DNA from: Chloroflexus islandicus
GTDB taxonomy: Bacteria; Chloroflexota; Chloroflexia; Chloroflexales; Chloroflexaceae
Assembly (NCBI RefSeq): GCF_001650695.1
Contig: NZ_LWQS01000034.1
Span: 1-64,000, forward strand
Length of the DNA stretch: 64,000 nt
Direction: 5' to 3'
Each line of letters starts with the position of its first letter. The first letter of the stretch is position 1. This document shows, piece after piece, positions 18,408 through 27,501 of the stretch. The notes under the pieces are model-generated. The model saw only the letters and a program-made list of their open reading frames with translations, had not been told where the DNA came from and ran no database searches. The translations under genes were made by a program, and so were the position numbers.

Positions 18408-19439
18408 ATGTCCTTGAGTACGGAGCCAGCCGCCCTTCTCGAGCGCGCTACAGCCATCGTTGCCGCCCAACTTGCCGGATTGCGCGAACTCTACCACGCC
18501 GCCTTGCACCAGCAGGAAGGCGTGGTTCAGCGTGCGCGCCAACTTTCGCGCCAACTCGATGAAGCCGTTGTGCAAGAGCAGTTTGCCCGCGAACGCGGTT
18601 TATCCACCGTCGCTATCGCGGCGCGGGTCAAGCAATTGCGCGCCGAGCACGCCGCTGCTGCCGAAGCTGAAGCCGAATTGCGCCGGTCGCTCCGCCAGCT
18701 TGACCAGCTCATTCGCCAGATCGAGATGAGCAGCACCACCCTGACCCGCAATGTCGAAGGCGTGGCCGCCGATCCGTGGGTGCAGGCGTTGCGGGCGCAA
18801 GTTATTAAGGGCCGCGAGGAGGAGCGCATCCGGCTGGCGCGTGAAGTGCATGACGGGCCGGCGCAAGTGCTAGCAAATGCGCTGATGGGGGTCGAAGTCT
18901 GCCAAAATCTGCTTCAAGAGCAGAAGCTGGAACAGCTCGGCTCGATCCTCAGCCAACTGGGTGATAGCGTGCGCGAAGGCTTGCGCGAAATACGCAGCTT
19001 TATCGCTGACCTCCGTCCGGGCAAGTTGGAAGAACAAGGGCTTGTGCCGGCGCTGCACGAATATATTCGCCGCTACCGCGACACGGTCAGCAGTCCGGTC
19101 GTGTTTGAAGCTGATCCGTTGCCACGCTTGCCGGCTGAAGCTGAGATCGTGCTCTACCGCATTGTGCAGGAGGCGTTGCAGAATGCGCGCAAACATGCCC
19201 GTGGCGCGCCGGTGCGGGTGACGTTAACGGCGCGTGGCGGGAGGTTGCAACTGACAATCCGCGATGAAGGGCCGGGTTTCGATCTACGCGAGGTGATCCG
19301 GCGCGCTGGACGCGAAAGTTGGGGGTTGACGAGCATGCGCGAACGGGCCGAGTTGATCGGCGCGCAACTGACGGTTACGACCCGGCGCGGCGCCGGCACC
19401 GAAGTACATGTGACGATGCCATTGCCGCAACCGGCGTGA
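18408..19439 (+). CDS. DegS/NarX-type sensor histidine kinase
   Basis: A 343-residue soluble kinase. The first 130 residues are strongly helical and charged, likely coiled coil like the DegS sensor domain. The phosphoacceptor is His148 in REVHDGPAQ (HisKA_3 type), and the ATP-binding domain has NARKHARG and DEGPGFDLRE. No membrane helix is present, so it should sense an intracellular cue. The response regulator follows 19 bp later, and the two should form a phosphorelay pair. Confidence 0.9.
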   Translation: MSLSTEPAALLERATAIVAAQLAGLRELYHAALHQQEGVVQRARQLSRQLDEAVVQEQFARERGLSTVAIAARVKQLRAEHAAAAEAEAELRRSLRQLDQLIRQIEMSSTTLTRNVEGVAADPWVQALRAQVIKGREEERIRLAREVHDGPAQVLANALMGVEVCQNLLQEQKLEQLGSILSQLGDSVREGLREIRSFIADLRPGKLEEQGLVPALHEYIRRYRDTVSSPVVFEADPLPRLPAEAEIVLYRIVQEALQNARKHARGAPVRVTLTARGGRLQLTIRDEGPGFDLREVIRRAGRESWGLTSMRERAELIGAQLTVTTRRGAGTEVHVTMPLPQPA

Positions 19440-19458
19440 GTTATCCGAGGGGTGATGC

Positions 19459-20172
19459 GTGACAGCGCCATTATCATCAAAGGTCAGAGTATTAGTGATT
19501 GATGACCACCCGCTCTTCCGGCAGGGGATCCGCTGGAGCTTGGAAAGCACACCCGATATTGAGGTGATCGGTGAGGCTGAGAACGGCCAAGAGGCAATCA
19601 AGCTGACCGAACGCCTGATGCCTGATGTAGTGCTGGTTGATATTAACCTGCCCGGCTTGAACGGGTTGGAAGTGGCGCGCGTGATTAAGCGCCGTGAGCC
19701 GCGCACCGGCATCATTGTGCTGAGCGTCTACGAAGATGATGACCAGTTGTTTCAGGCGATTAAGGTCGGCACGGCGGCGTTTACATCCAAAGACATTAGC
19801 CCGGAAGAGCTGGTGCAGATGATCCGCGATGTCGCTCGCGGGCGCTATCTGATCAACGATGCGGTACTGGCCCGGCCAAACGTTGCGGCGCGAGTACTGC
19901 ACCAATTCCGCGAACTAGCCGCCACTGACGAGGAAGATGGCGCGAATCTGTTTGCCCCGCTGACGTCGCGCGAAATTGAGATTCTCGACTGCATTGCCCG
20001 CGGCCTCTCAAACAAAGAGATTGCGCAGGAGCTGAGCATCAGCGGCCAGACAGTAAAAAATCACATTACGTCCATCCTTTCCAAGTTGCAAGTCAACGAC
20101 CGCACGATGGCGGTGATTGTGGCGATCAAGAAGGGGTGGATTAAGATGGGGTATTCGCAATTGCCCGAGTAG
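19459..20172 (+). CDS. NarL/DegU-family response regulator
   Basis: A 237-residue two-domain regulator. The receiver domain has Asp61 as phosphoacceptor in VVLVDINLPG, and the LuxR-type helix-turn-helix at the C-terminus reads LTSREIEILDCIARGLSNKE. The start is a GTG preceded by GAGGGGTG. It is paired with the upstream DegS-like kinase and would be its cognate target. Its TAG stop lies within a palindromic element. Confidence 0.92.
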   Translation: MTAPLSSKVRVLVIDDHPLFRQGIRWSLESTPDIEVIGEAENGQEAIKLTERLMPDVVLVDINLPGLNGLEVARVIKRREPRTGIIVLSVYEDDDQLFQAIKVGTAAFTSKDISPEELVQMIRDVARGRYLINDAVLARPNVAARVLHQFRELAATDEEDGANLFAPLTSREIEILDCIARGLSNKEIAQELSISGQTVKNHITSILSKLQVNDRTMAVIVAIKKGWIKMGYSQLPE

Positions 20173-20218
20173 GGACATTGCGGTGCAATGTTGGGACATT
20201 GCGGCGCAATATCCCTAC
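20169..20218. terminator. GTAG...CTAC palindrome at convergent gene ends
   Basis: GTAGGGACATTGC (20169-20181) pairs with GCAATATCCCTAC (20206-20218) with one mismatch; a direct repeat GGGACATTGCGG lies inside. It contains the TAG stop of the response regulator and ends at the stop of the opposing XRE-ATPase gene, so it may terminate both transcripts. Confidence 0.65.
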
Positions 20219-22872
20219 GGCGCGCCGCGCAAGGCGGTGGCGATCACGCGATCGAGCCGCACCGTATCGCGGGCCGCCACCACATTGGCAAACGCCAGTC
20301 GGGGCAAGCGATCGATCACCGTTTGCGCCGCTTCGTTTGCCAGCTCGTGTTCAGCCGCAGTGAACGTTTCCCGCACTGCTTGCCGCAACCGTCCAGCCAA
20401 CCGATCACGGCGGAGCTGGTAGCGGGTGAGCAGACCTTCACCCGCGCCACACAGCCGCGCTGCAAGCCGGCGATCGGCGTTGAGGTGCAGGTAGGCCAGT
20501 CCAATCAGCGCTGCCGACACCTCTTCTGGCAAGTAGACGTCGTAAGCCTCCTTTTGCGCCATGCTCAAATGGGCAACCGCCGCATCACGGTCTGCGGCCG
20601 CAATCGCGAGATAGCCTTGTTGGCGCAGCCAACTGACCCGACCATAACGAATGCTCATCTCGGCAATGATCGCACCGGCGGCGGCGAGATTGCTCTCCGC
20701 CGCCGCGATCGCTCCCTCTTCCAGATCGATGCTGGCGAGGCGCAGATGCGCTTCCCATAACGCCATCGCGTCACCGCCAGCGGCTAATTCTGCGATCAGA
20801 CCAGCAAAGATCCGGCGCGCCGGCAAGAGGTCGCCGCGCGAACGCAACGCTTCGGCCAGATCGCACCGGTAGCGATGCACCATGATCTGATCGCCGTTGT
20901 GCTTTACCAGATCAACTGCTTCGCGCAACATGGGCAATGCCTTGTGGTAGTGACCGTGGATGTAGTAGCCGACGCCGAGCTGATTGAGGGCATAGGCTAA
21001 CGGGGCCGGCGCGGCGATGCGCCGGGCAATGGCGATCGCTTCGTTGAGGATGGCTGCGTACCGTTCCAGATTGCCGGGAAAGCGGTTGAGCATGCCTTGG
21101 TAGGCCAACCCCTGCGCCACATCAGCCTCTTGCCCCGCTTGGCGCGCCAGCGCAATCCCTTGGGCCAGCAGATCGCCGGCATGTAACGCACCCTGCTGCG
21201 ATGCGAGGTAGCCGACCGCGATCAGCGCGCTGCCGCGTAACGCCGGTGGGATGGCTTGCGCCGGCCCAGCCACCAACAGCGGTTCGACCAAGCGCCCCTC
21301 GTAGATCGCGCGCCGGCTCAGCCAGTAGACGCGCAGCGCCGCGGTGATTCGGGCCGCCACCACCCCGCCGTCGGCCTGCAACGACCAGCGAAGCGCCGCG
21401 CGCAGATTGGGCAGCTCAGCATCAAGTTGTTTCAGCGTCGTAGCGGCGGCTGCGCTTTCGAGCAGCGGGCCGGCAGTTTCGGCAAGGTTGGCAAAATAGG
21501 CGGCGTGGCGCGCATAGATATTGGCCGCTTCAGGGTGCGCGCGCAACCGTTCGGCAGCAAAGACCCGGATCGTTTCAAGCAAATGCAGCCGTCCGCTGGC
21601 GTCAGCCTGCACCAACCCCGCCTCAACCAGCGGGTCAAGACTGGCAACCCCTAGCGCCGCCGCTGCCGGTGCGTCAAACGTGCCCGCAAACACCCCCAGA
21701 CGGGCAAAGCCATCGCGTGCTGCCGGCTCCAGCAACCGCTCGCTCCACGCGATGGCGGCCTGTAACGAGCGCTGGTGCGCCGGCAGATCGGCAAAACCGC
21801 CGGCAAACTCTGCTATCCCGGCATCAAGGCTGGTCAGCAACGCAGCCGGTTCGAGCGCATCGGCGCGGGCCGCAGCCAACTCAATCGCTAGCGGCAAACC
21901 GTCGAGCCGCTGGCACAGCGTCGCAATCGTCGCTGCATTGGCCGCGCCAAGCGCAAACGCCGGGTTCACTGCCGCTGCGCGCTCGCAAAACAACCGGGTG
22001 GCCGGTGCTGCCGCCACCGCACTGACCCGCCGGGTGGCCGGTAAGGCGAGCGGCTTGACCGGAAAGCGGGTTTCGGCGCGCAGGCGGAGCGGCACGCGGC
22101 TAGTGATGAGCACGGACAGCCGCGGCGCAGCGGCCAACAAGCGCGCGATCAACGGCGCCGCCGGCACAAGCTGCTCGAAGTTATCGAGCACTAGCAAAAA
22201 TGAACGCTGGGCAAGCAAAGCGATCAGCGCCGCTTCGGCCTCGTCACCCTGCGCGCCAAGGCGAGCGGCGATCAACGGCGCCACCGCTGCCGGATCATCG
22301 AGCGCTGCCAATTCGATTCACGCTGCGCCATCAGTAAACAACGGCTGCAACGCAGCAGCCACAGCGAGCGCCAAACGCGATTTCCCCACTCCCGGCGGGC
22401 CGATCAGCGTGACACAACGCGCCGTATGCTCGCCGAGCAACCGGGTGAGCGCCGCTAGCTCGGCCTCGCGCCCAAGCAACGGTGTTGGCGCAACCGGCAA
22501 CCGATGCGACGCCATCCGTGCCGCTGGCGGAGTGTGCTGGGTTGTGGCTGGGGGAAGGGAGCGCGCACCGGCAGCAACCAGAAAGGCGGCACGCTCCTCG
22601 CCAGCCAACTCCAAGGCGTTCGCCAGTTGCACCGCGGTGGCGCGCGGCGGTACCCGCGCGCCGGTTTCGTATTTTCGCACCAGCGAGACCGAGATCCCGG
22701 CGCGGACTGCTAACTGGGTTTGCGTCAACCCAAGTTCAAGGCGACATTGCTTGAGCAAAACGGGAAAGGTGATGGCAGCCGGCAAAAGCTTGTCATCCTT
22801 CGCGAAATGGTTGGCCCAACCAGCCGGAAGTTTGCTGCAGCGGGCCGTCATTGCACTGCCGGCTTGTGTCAC
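20215..22872 (-). pseudogene. XRE-ATPase-TPR regulator interrupted by in-frame TGA
   Basis: Two open frames in the same reading frame (22872-22318 and 22317-20215) together encode about 885 residues. The N-terminal part has a Cro/CI helix-turn-helix (LGLTQTQLAVRAGISVSLVRKYE) and a Walker A motif GPPGVGKS. The second part carries LLVLDNFEQL (Walker B), LITSRVPLRLRAE and a long helical TPR-like region. They are split by one TGA at 22318-22320, where relatives have LF.DG..(W)(I/V)(D/E)LA; a TGG to TGA change explains it. The start is uncertain: GTG 22872, ATG 22851, or TTG 22785, which has GAAGGA upstream and the usual domain spacing. TATAAT on the minus strand (22885-22890) may be its -10 box. 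Confidence 0.75.
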
Positions 22873-23027
22873 TCTTGTGTTACTGCATTATACCATCGCC
22901 CCCTTGTAACCGATTGAACGTTTTGTTACAACCAGAACACATAAGTTAAATCTTTCGTTAGTGGAAAGGGTAAGCGATTGCGATCGGCAGGCACCCCTAG
23001 ATATCAACCTTTAATGCAGGAGCATGT

Positions 23028-24425
23028 ATGAGCCACTTTAACTCGCTCATCCAAGCGGTCGGCCTCACGCCAGCTTTGTCGGCTTACCCGTTCACCAGTG
23101 TGTTGGTGCTCTTGCTGATCGGCGGTCTCGTGCAACAGCATCTGCTCAACCCTGAGCAAATGGCACGCGATTCGATGGGGTTTTTCACCGTTTTCGCCAG
23201 CCAGATCAGTGGGGTTGATCTACCGGCATGGGCGTTTGAGTTGCCATTTGTATTGCTGATTTTGTTGGGAGTAATCTATGAGTGGTCGAGCGAACGTAGC
23301 GCCAATGCCCAACAGACGCTGGGGTTTGTGAATCGCCTTGTGAAGACTGGAGCCGGCTTTGGCGTGCAATATCAGATGGTGAATAGCCAGATGGATCAGA
23401 TCCTCGATCTGCTGGCGCAGACGTTGCCATCTGATACAGTGGCCGCGCTCAGCACCGGTGTGGCGGTCGCCGCCGTCGCACCGCTGGCCGCCCAACCGGC
23501 TGACGGATTAGCATGGTTAGCGCAGCCGATTGCGTTCGTCTGGTCAAGCATTGTCACCGTCGCGATCTGGATCATCTCTGGCATCCGCGCTGCAATTATT
23601 GCGCTCATTTCGCTGATGGATCCCGGCGGCCACCTCGGCTTGCTCAAGCTCTTTTCATGGGGTGACGGCGGGTGGGCGATTACGACTACGGTTGTGCTGA
23701 TCCTCTTCCCGCTGCTGGCCTTACTATTGGCCGGTCTCACCGTGCTCGGCCTCTGGCTCATCCGGCGCTACTTCGAGCTGCGCGAGCGGAAGATGTTGAT
23801 CGCTTGCCATCATTGCGGCGGCCAGATGCATCCCGCGGCGCTCGAATGCCCGGCTTGCCGTCAAGCCAACCAGCAGCCGCGCATGGTTGGGTGGATCGGC
23901 CAACCGCGGCCAGAACTGGTCACTGATCCGGCGGCGCACCGGCTGGCGCTGATCAAGCATCGTCGTTGCCCAAGCTGCGCCACCCGGCTCAAGAAGCGCG
24001 CAGTGCAACAAGCCTGTCCGGCGTGTGCAACCGTGACTTTTACCGACGTGGCGCAGGTCAACTCATTTCTGCGCGCACTCGACCGGCAACTGCCGCGCAC
24101 GCTGCTCGTAAGCGGATTGCTGGGGTTAGTGCCAGTGATTGGGGTGGTGCCGGCAATCATCTACTACCGGCTGAGCCTGATCGCCAGCTTGCAGAGTTAT
24201 GTGCCGGCAAGCATTAGCGGCTGCTTCACCAACTGGGTCTTGCGAATCGTAGCGATCGTCCTCATTGGCATGCAATCAATTCCGGGGATCGGCATCTTCG
24301 CTATCCCAGCGTTATGCTTGATCAACTACACGGTACAGCGCCAGATCGTGTTAGGTCAGGCGACGGCCAACATCCGCACGACTGGGGCATTGGCGATGCC
24401 GGACGGGAAGACGGTGGCGTCATAA
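23028..24425 (+). CDS. membrane protein with two zinc ribbons, unknown function
   Basis: A 465-residue protein that I do not recognise. There are hydrophobic segments near 20-40, 68-85, 165-190 and 220-245, then a cytoplasmic region with two zinc-ribbon-like pairs (CHHCGG...CPAC and CPSCAT...CPAC), then two more hydrophobic stretches near 350 and 395-430. AGGAGC lies before the ATG. The last 20 codons are part of a repeat unit copied downstream of the gene (24460 and 24651), so the tail ANIRTTGALAMPDGK may be recently acquired or may be the source of the repeats. Confidence 0.75.
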   Translation: MSHFNSLIQAVGLTPALSAYPFTSVLVLLLIGGLVQQHLLNPEQMARDSMGFFTVFASQISGVDLPAWAFELPFVLLILLGVIYEWSSERSANAQQTLGFVNRLVKTGAGFGVQYQMVNSQMDQILDLLAQTLPSDTVAALSTGVAVAAVAPLAAQPADGLAWLAQPIAFVWSSIVTVAIWIISGIRAAIIALISLMDPGGHLGLLKLFSWGDGGWAITTTVVLILFPLLALLLAGLTVLGLWLIRRYFELRERKMLIACHHCGGQMHPAALECPACRQANQQPRMVGWIGQPRPELVTDPAAHRLALIKHRRCPSCATRLKKRAVQQACPACATVTFTDVAQVNSFLRALDRQLPRTLLVSGLLGLVPVIGVVPAIIYYRLSLIASLQSYVPASISGCFTNWVLRIVAIVLIGMQSIPGIGIFAIPALCLINYTVQRQIVLGQATANIRTTGALAMPDGKTVAS

Positions 24426-24845
24426 CACGATGGAGTGCGGCAGTCAAACTGCCGCATTCCAACATCCGCACGACTGGCGCGTTGGCGATGCCGGACGGGA
24501 AGACGGTGGCGCCATAACACGATGGAGTGCGGCAGTTTGACTGCCGCCAATGACGGTGCGCATGCATCATCCGCGCACCGCGCGTCATAACACCATAGAG
24601 TGCGGCAGTCAAACTGCCGCACTCCATATTATTGGGTCAGGGCAGGTTGTCAACATCCGCACGATTGGCGCGTTGGCGATACCGGACGGGAAGACGGTGG
24701 CGCCATAACACGATGGAGTGCGGCAGTCAAACTGCCGCCAATGACGGTGCGCGTGCATCATCCGCGCTGCGCGCACCGCACGTCATAACACTATGGAGTG
24801 CGGCAGTCAAACTGCCGCACTCCATAGTATTGGTTCAGGGCAGAT
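24368..24845. repeat. repeat array derived from the 3' end of the upstream gene
   Basis: The segment CAACATCCGCACGA(C/T)TGG... occurs at 24368 (inside the gene), 24460 and 24651. The last two are 191-bp tandem copies (24460-24650, 24651-about 24845). Each carries a copy of the gene's terminal codons and one or two palindromes of the GGAGTGCGGCAGT/ACTGCCGCACTCC family (near 24431, 24522, 24595, 24713 and 24792). No gene lies in the 430 bp up to topA. Confidence 0.9.
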
Positions 24846-24855
24846 ACCCCCGCCC

Positions 24856-27198
24856 CTACGCCGATTTGCGGGTCTTGCCGCTGGATTTACGGGCCGGCGC
24901 TGCCGGCTTCTCGGCAGCGGGAGGCGGCGCTGGCGCAGCTTCGACCGCCACCCCAGCCTGCGCCTCGTCGAGCGAATTGGTGATGTAATCGCACTTGGGG
25001 TAGCGCGAGCAACCGTAGAACGGGCGGCCAAACTTGCCCCGCCGGCGCAGCAACTCACCCTCGCCGCACTTCGGACACGGCACCCCGGTCGGTTCCGGTA
25101 GCGGCACCGGCTTGCCGTCGCGGCCAATCCGGCGGGTGTTGGTGCATTCGGGGTATCCCGAACAGCCGAGGAAGGGGCCGAAACGGCTCTTCTTGATCAC
25201 CATAGGCCGTCCGCAGACATTGCACAAGACATCGCTCGTCTCTGGCGCGCTGGCCTTATCGAGGATGATCTGGCCATTTTCGTCACGGTGAAAATCGCTG
25301 GTGAAATCGCACGAATCACCCTCGCCTTCCCGGTTGTAGCGCGAACAGGCCAGAAACTCGCCGTTGCGGCCAAACTTGATCACCAGCTTGGCTTGGCCGC
25401 ACTTCGGACAATCGATGTCAGTCGTAATCTCTTCGCGCTTGACATTGCGCATCTGGCGTTGCGCCGTCTCGAGGGTCGAGCGGAAGGGGCCGTAGAACTC
25501 GCGCAGCACTGGCACCCACTTTTTCGCCCCTTCAGCAATATCGTCAAGCTGCTGTTCGAGCGACGATGTGAAATCGTAATCGACAATGTTGCCGAAATGC
25601 TCGACCAGCAAGTCGGTGACGACCCGCCCCAACGTGGTCGGGATCAGCTTTTTATCCACCATCTCGACGTATTCGCGCTCTTGGATGGTCGAGAGGATGC
25701 TGGCATAAGTGCTGGGCCGGCCAATGCCAAGCCGTTCCAACTCTTTCACCAGACTGGCTTCGGTGTAGCGCGGCGGCGGTTCGGTGAAGTGCTGCACCGG
25801 CAGCAGCTCAACCAACTGCAAGTTCTCGCCTTCGGCCAGCGGCGGCAAACGGCGCTCGCTGTCTTCGTCTTCTTCGCCTTCGTCAAGGCTGACATTGTAG
25901 ACGGCGAGGAAGCCGGGGAACTTGAGCACCGAGCCGGTGGCACGGAAGAGGTAGGGCGGTGCGCCGGCCACGCTCGGTTGGGCGGCGATGTCAACGGTGG
26001 TGCTGTCAAAGATGGCCGGGGCCATCTGCGAGGCGATAAACCGCTTCCAGATCAGATCGTAGAGCCGCCACAGATCGCGCTCCAGCCGTTCGCTCAACTG
26101 TTCAGGCGTGCGGGCGCTGCTGGTGGGCCGGATCGCCTCGTGGGCCTCTTGCGCGCCTTTGGCCTTGGTCTTGTAGACCGGCGGCTGGTCGGGCAGATAG
26201 TCACTGCCGAAACGCTTGCCGATCACCTCGCGCGCCTCGGCTTGAGCTTCTGCCGCCACCTGCACGCTGTCGGTGCGCATGTAGGTGATCAGACCAACCG
26301 TGCCCTCTTCGCCGCCAATATCCACCCCCTCGTAGAGGCGCTGGGCCAGCGTCATAGTCTTCTTGGCGCTAAAGCCCAACTTGCGGGCCGCCTCTTGCTG
26401 CAAGGTGCTGGTGGTAAACGGCGGCGCCGGCGACCGGCGCTTGTCACGCCGGGTCACTTTGGCCACGGTATAGGTCGCGCCTTGCAGATCAGTCACGATC
26501 GCCTCGGCCTGCTCGCGCCGCTCGATCGAAAACTTCTCCAGCTTCTTGCCATCGCGCTCGATCAGCGTGGCCCGGAAGAGATCACGCGGCGCGATGCCGG
26601 CCTCTTTCAACAGATCGGCTTCAATCGTCCAATATTCCTGCGGCTGGAACTGCTCGATCTCGCGCTCGCGCTCGACGATCAGCCGTACCGCCACCGACTG
26701 CACCCGCCCGGCGCTCAACCCGCGCTTAACTTTATCCCACAACAACGGGCTCAGTTGGTAGCCGACCAGCCGGTCGAGCACTCGCCGCGCCTGTTGGGCA
26801 TCAACCAGATTTTGGTCAATCTGGCGTGGCTGTTGTAACGCCTGTTGCACCGCGTTGCGCGTGATCTCTTGAAAGACCACCCGATACACCGGTGTCTTCT
26901 TTGGCGTTTTGACCGCTTGCGTAATATGCCACGCAATCGCCTCGCCCTCGCGGTCGGGGTCAGTCGCCAGATAGATGGCATCGGCGTTGCGCACCGCTTG
27001 GCTCAGCTCGGTGACGACCTTTGGCTTAACGATTTCGTAGGAAGGGGCAAAATCGTGCTCGATATCGATCGCCAGCCCGTTCTTGGGCAAATCGCGCACA
27101 TGGCCCATGCTGGAGGTAACTTTATAGCCTTTGCCCAAATATTTCTGAATCGTCCGCGCTTTGGCCGGCGACTCAACGATCACCACTTTTTCGCCCAT
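24856..27198 (-). CDS. topA: DNA topoisomerase I
   Basis: A 780-residue type IA topoisomerase that relaxes negative supercoils. The Toprim domain starts at the N-terminus (VVIVESPAKARTIQKYLG) with DPDREGEAIAWH; the active-site Tyr is residue 306 in TYMRTDS. The C-terminus has three topoisomerase zinc ribbons (CPKCGQ, CNVCGRP, CPKCGEG, each followed by a distal Cys) and a basic Ala/Pro/Lys tail. The length is normal for bacterial TopA. It is transcribed alone, away from mutA. Confidence 0.96.
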   Translation of the reverse strand: MGEKVVIVESPAKARTIQKYLGKGYKVTSSMGHVRDLPKNGLAIDIEHDFAPSYEIVKPKVVTELSQAVRNADAIYLATDPDREGEAIAWHITQAVKTPKKTPVYRVVFQEITRNAVQQALQQPRQIDQNLVDAQQARRVLDRLVGYQLSPLLWDKVKRGLSAGRVQSVAVRLIVEREREIEQFQPQEYWTIEADLLKEAGIAPRDLFRATLIERDGKKLEKFSIERREQAEAIVTDLQGATYTVAKVTRRDKRRSPAPPFTTSTLQQEAARKLGFSAKKTMTLAQRLYEGVDIGGEEGTVGLITYMRTDSVQVAAEAQAEAREVIGKRFGSDYLPDQPPVYKTKAKGAQEAHEAIRPTSSARTPEQLSERLERDLWRLYDLIWKRFIASQMAPAIFDSTTVDIAAQPSVAGAPPYLFRATGSVLKFPGFLAVYNVSLDEGEEDEDSERRLPPLAEGENLQLVELLPVQHFTEPPPRYTEASLVKELERLGIGRPSTYASILSTIQEREYVEMVDKKLIPTTLGRVVTDLLVEHFGNIVDYDFTSSLEQQLDDIAEGAKKWVPVLREFYGPFRSTLETAQRQMRNVKREEITTDIDCPKCGQAKLVIKFGRNGEFLACSRYNREGEGDSCDFTSDFHRDENGQIILDKASAPETSDVLCNVCGRPMVIKKSRFGPFLGCSGYPECTNTRRIGRDGKPVPLPEPTGVPCPKCGEGELLRRRGKFGRPFYGCSRYPKCDYITNSLDEAQAGVAVEAAPAPPPAAEKPAAPARKSSGKTRKSA

Positions 27199-27501
27199 TG
27201 AACTGTTCCCATCTCAATACGAATGTCTGTTCAAACATAGTTTTACTATCGTCATCGCACTATACGCGGCGCTGGCACGATTGTCAAGAGCGAGCCTTCC
27301 CAATTTTGACCGGTTGTTGAACTGTAACTCGCTTCTCTAAGATGAGCTATTGACAAGCAGCATCAATCAGATACCCTGTGGTTAGGCAACCAGTCTTTCA
27401 CTTCATAACGATCCGGTCTATCGTATCCGTTTTACCCTCGATTTGCTGGTATACTAACGGTATCGAGGGTTAGGTATGGGCTGCCGGCAAGGAGTATGGC
27501 C
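27199..27501. promoter_or_regulatory. divergent control region topA/mutA with an inverted repeat
   Basis: TTGACA at 27350-27355 has no clear partner. TATACT at 27450-27455 is bracketed by ACCCTCGAT (27434-27442) and ATCGAGGGT (27462-27470), 9-bp arms that could be an operator over the mutA promoter or a leader hairpin. No gene is present. Confidence 0.45.

Noticed and set aside
20215-22872. Two separate genes (XRE regulator and ATPase-TPR protein)
   Set aside because: Both parts share one frame and split a single ATPase domain between Walker A and Walker B, so one interrupted gene is the simpler reading.
25288-26838. 516-codon plus-strand frame opposite topA
   Set aside because: Antisense shadow of a strongly conserved gene; no recognisable domains.
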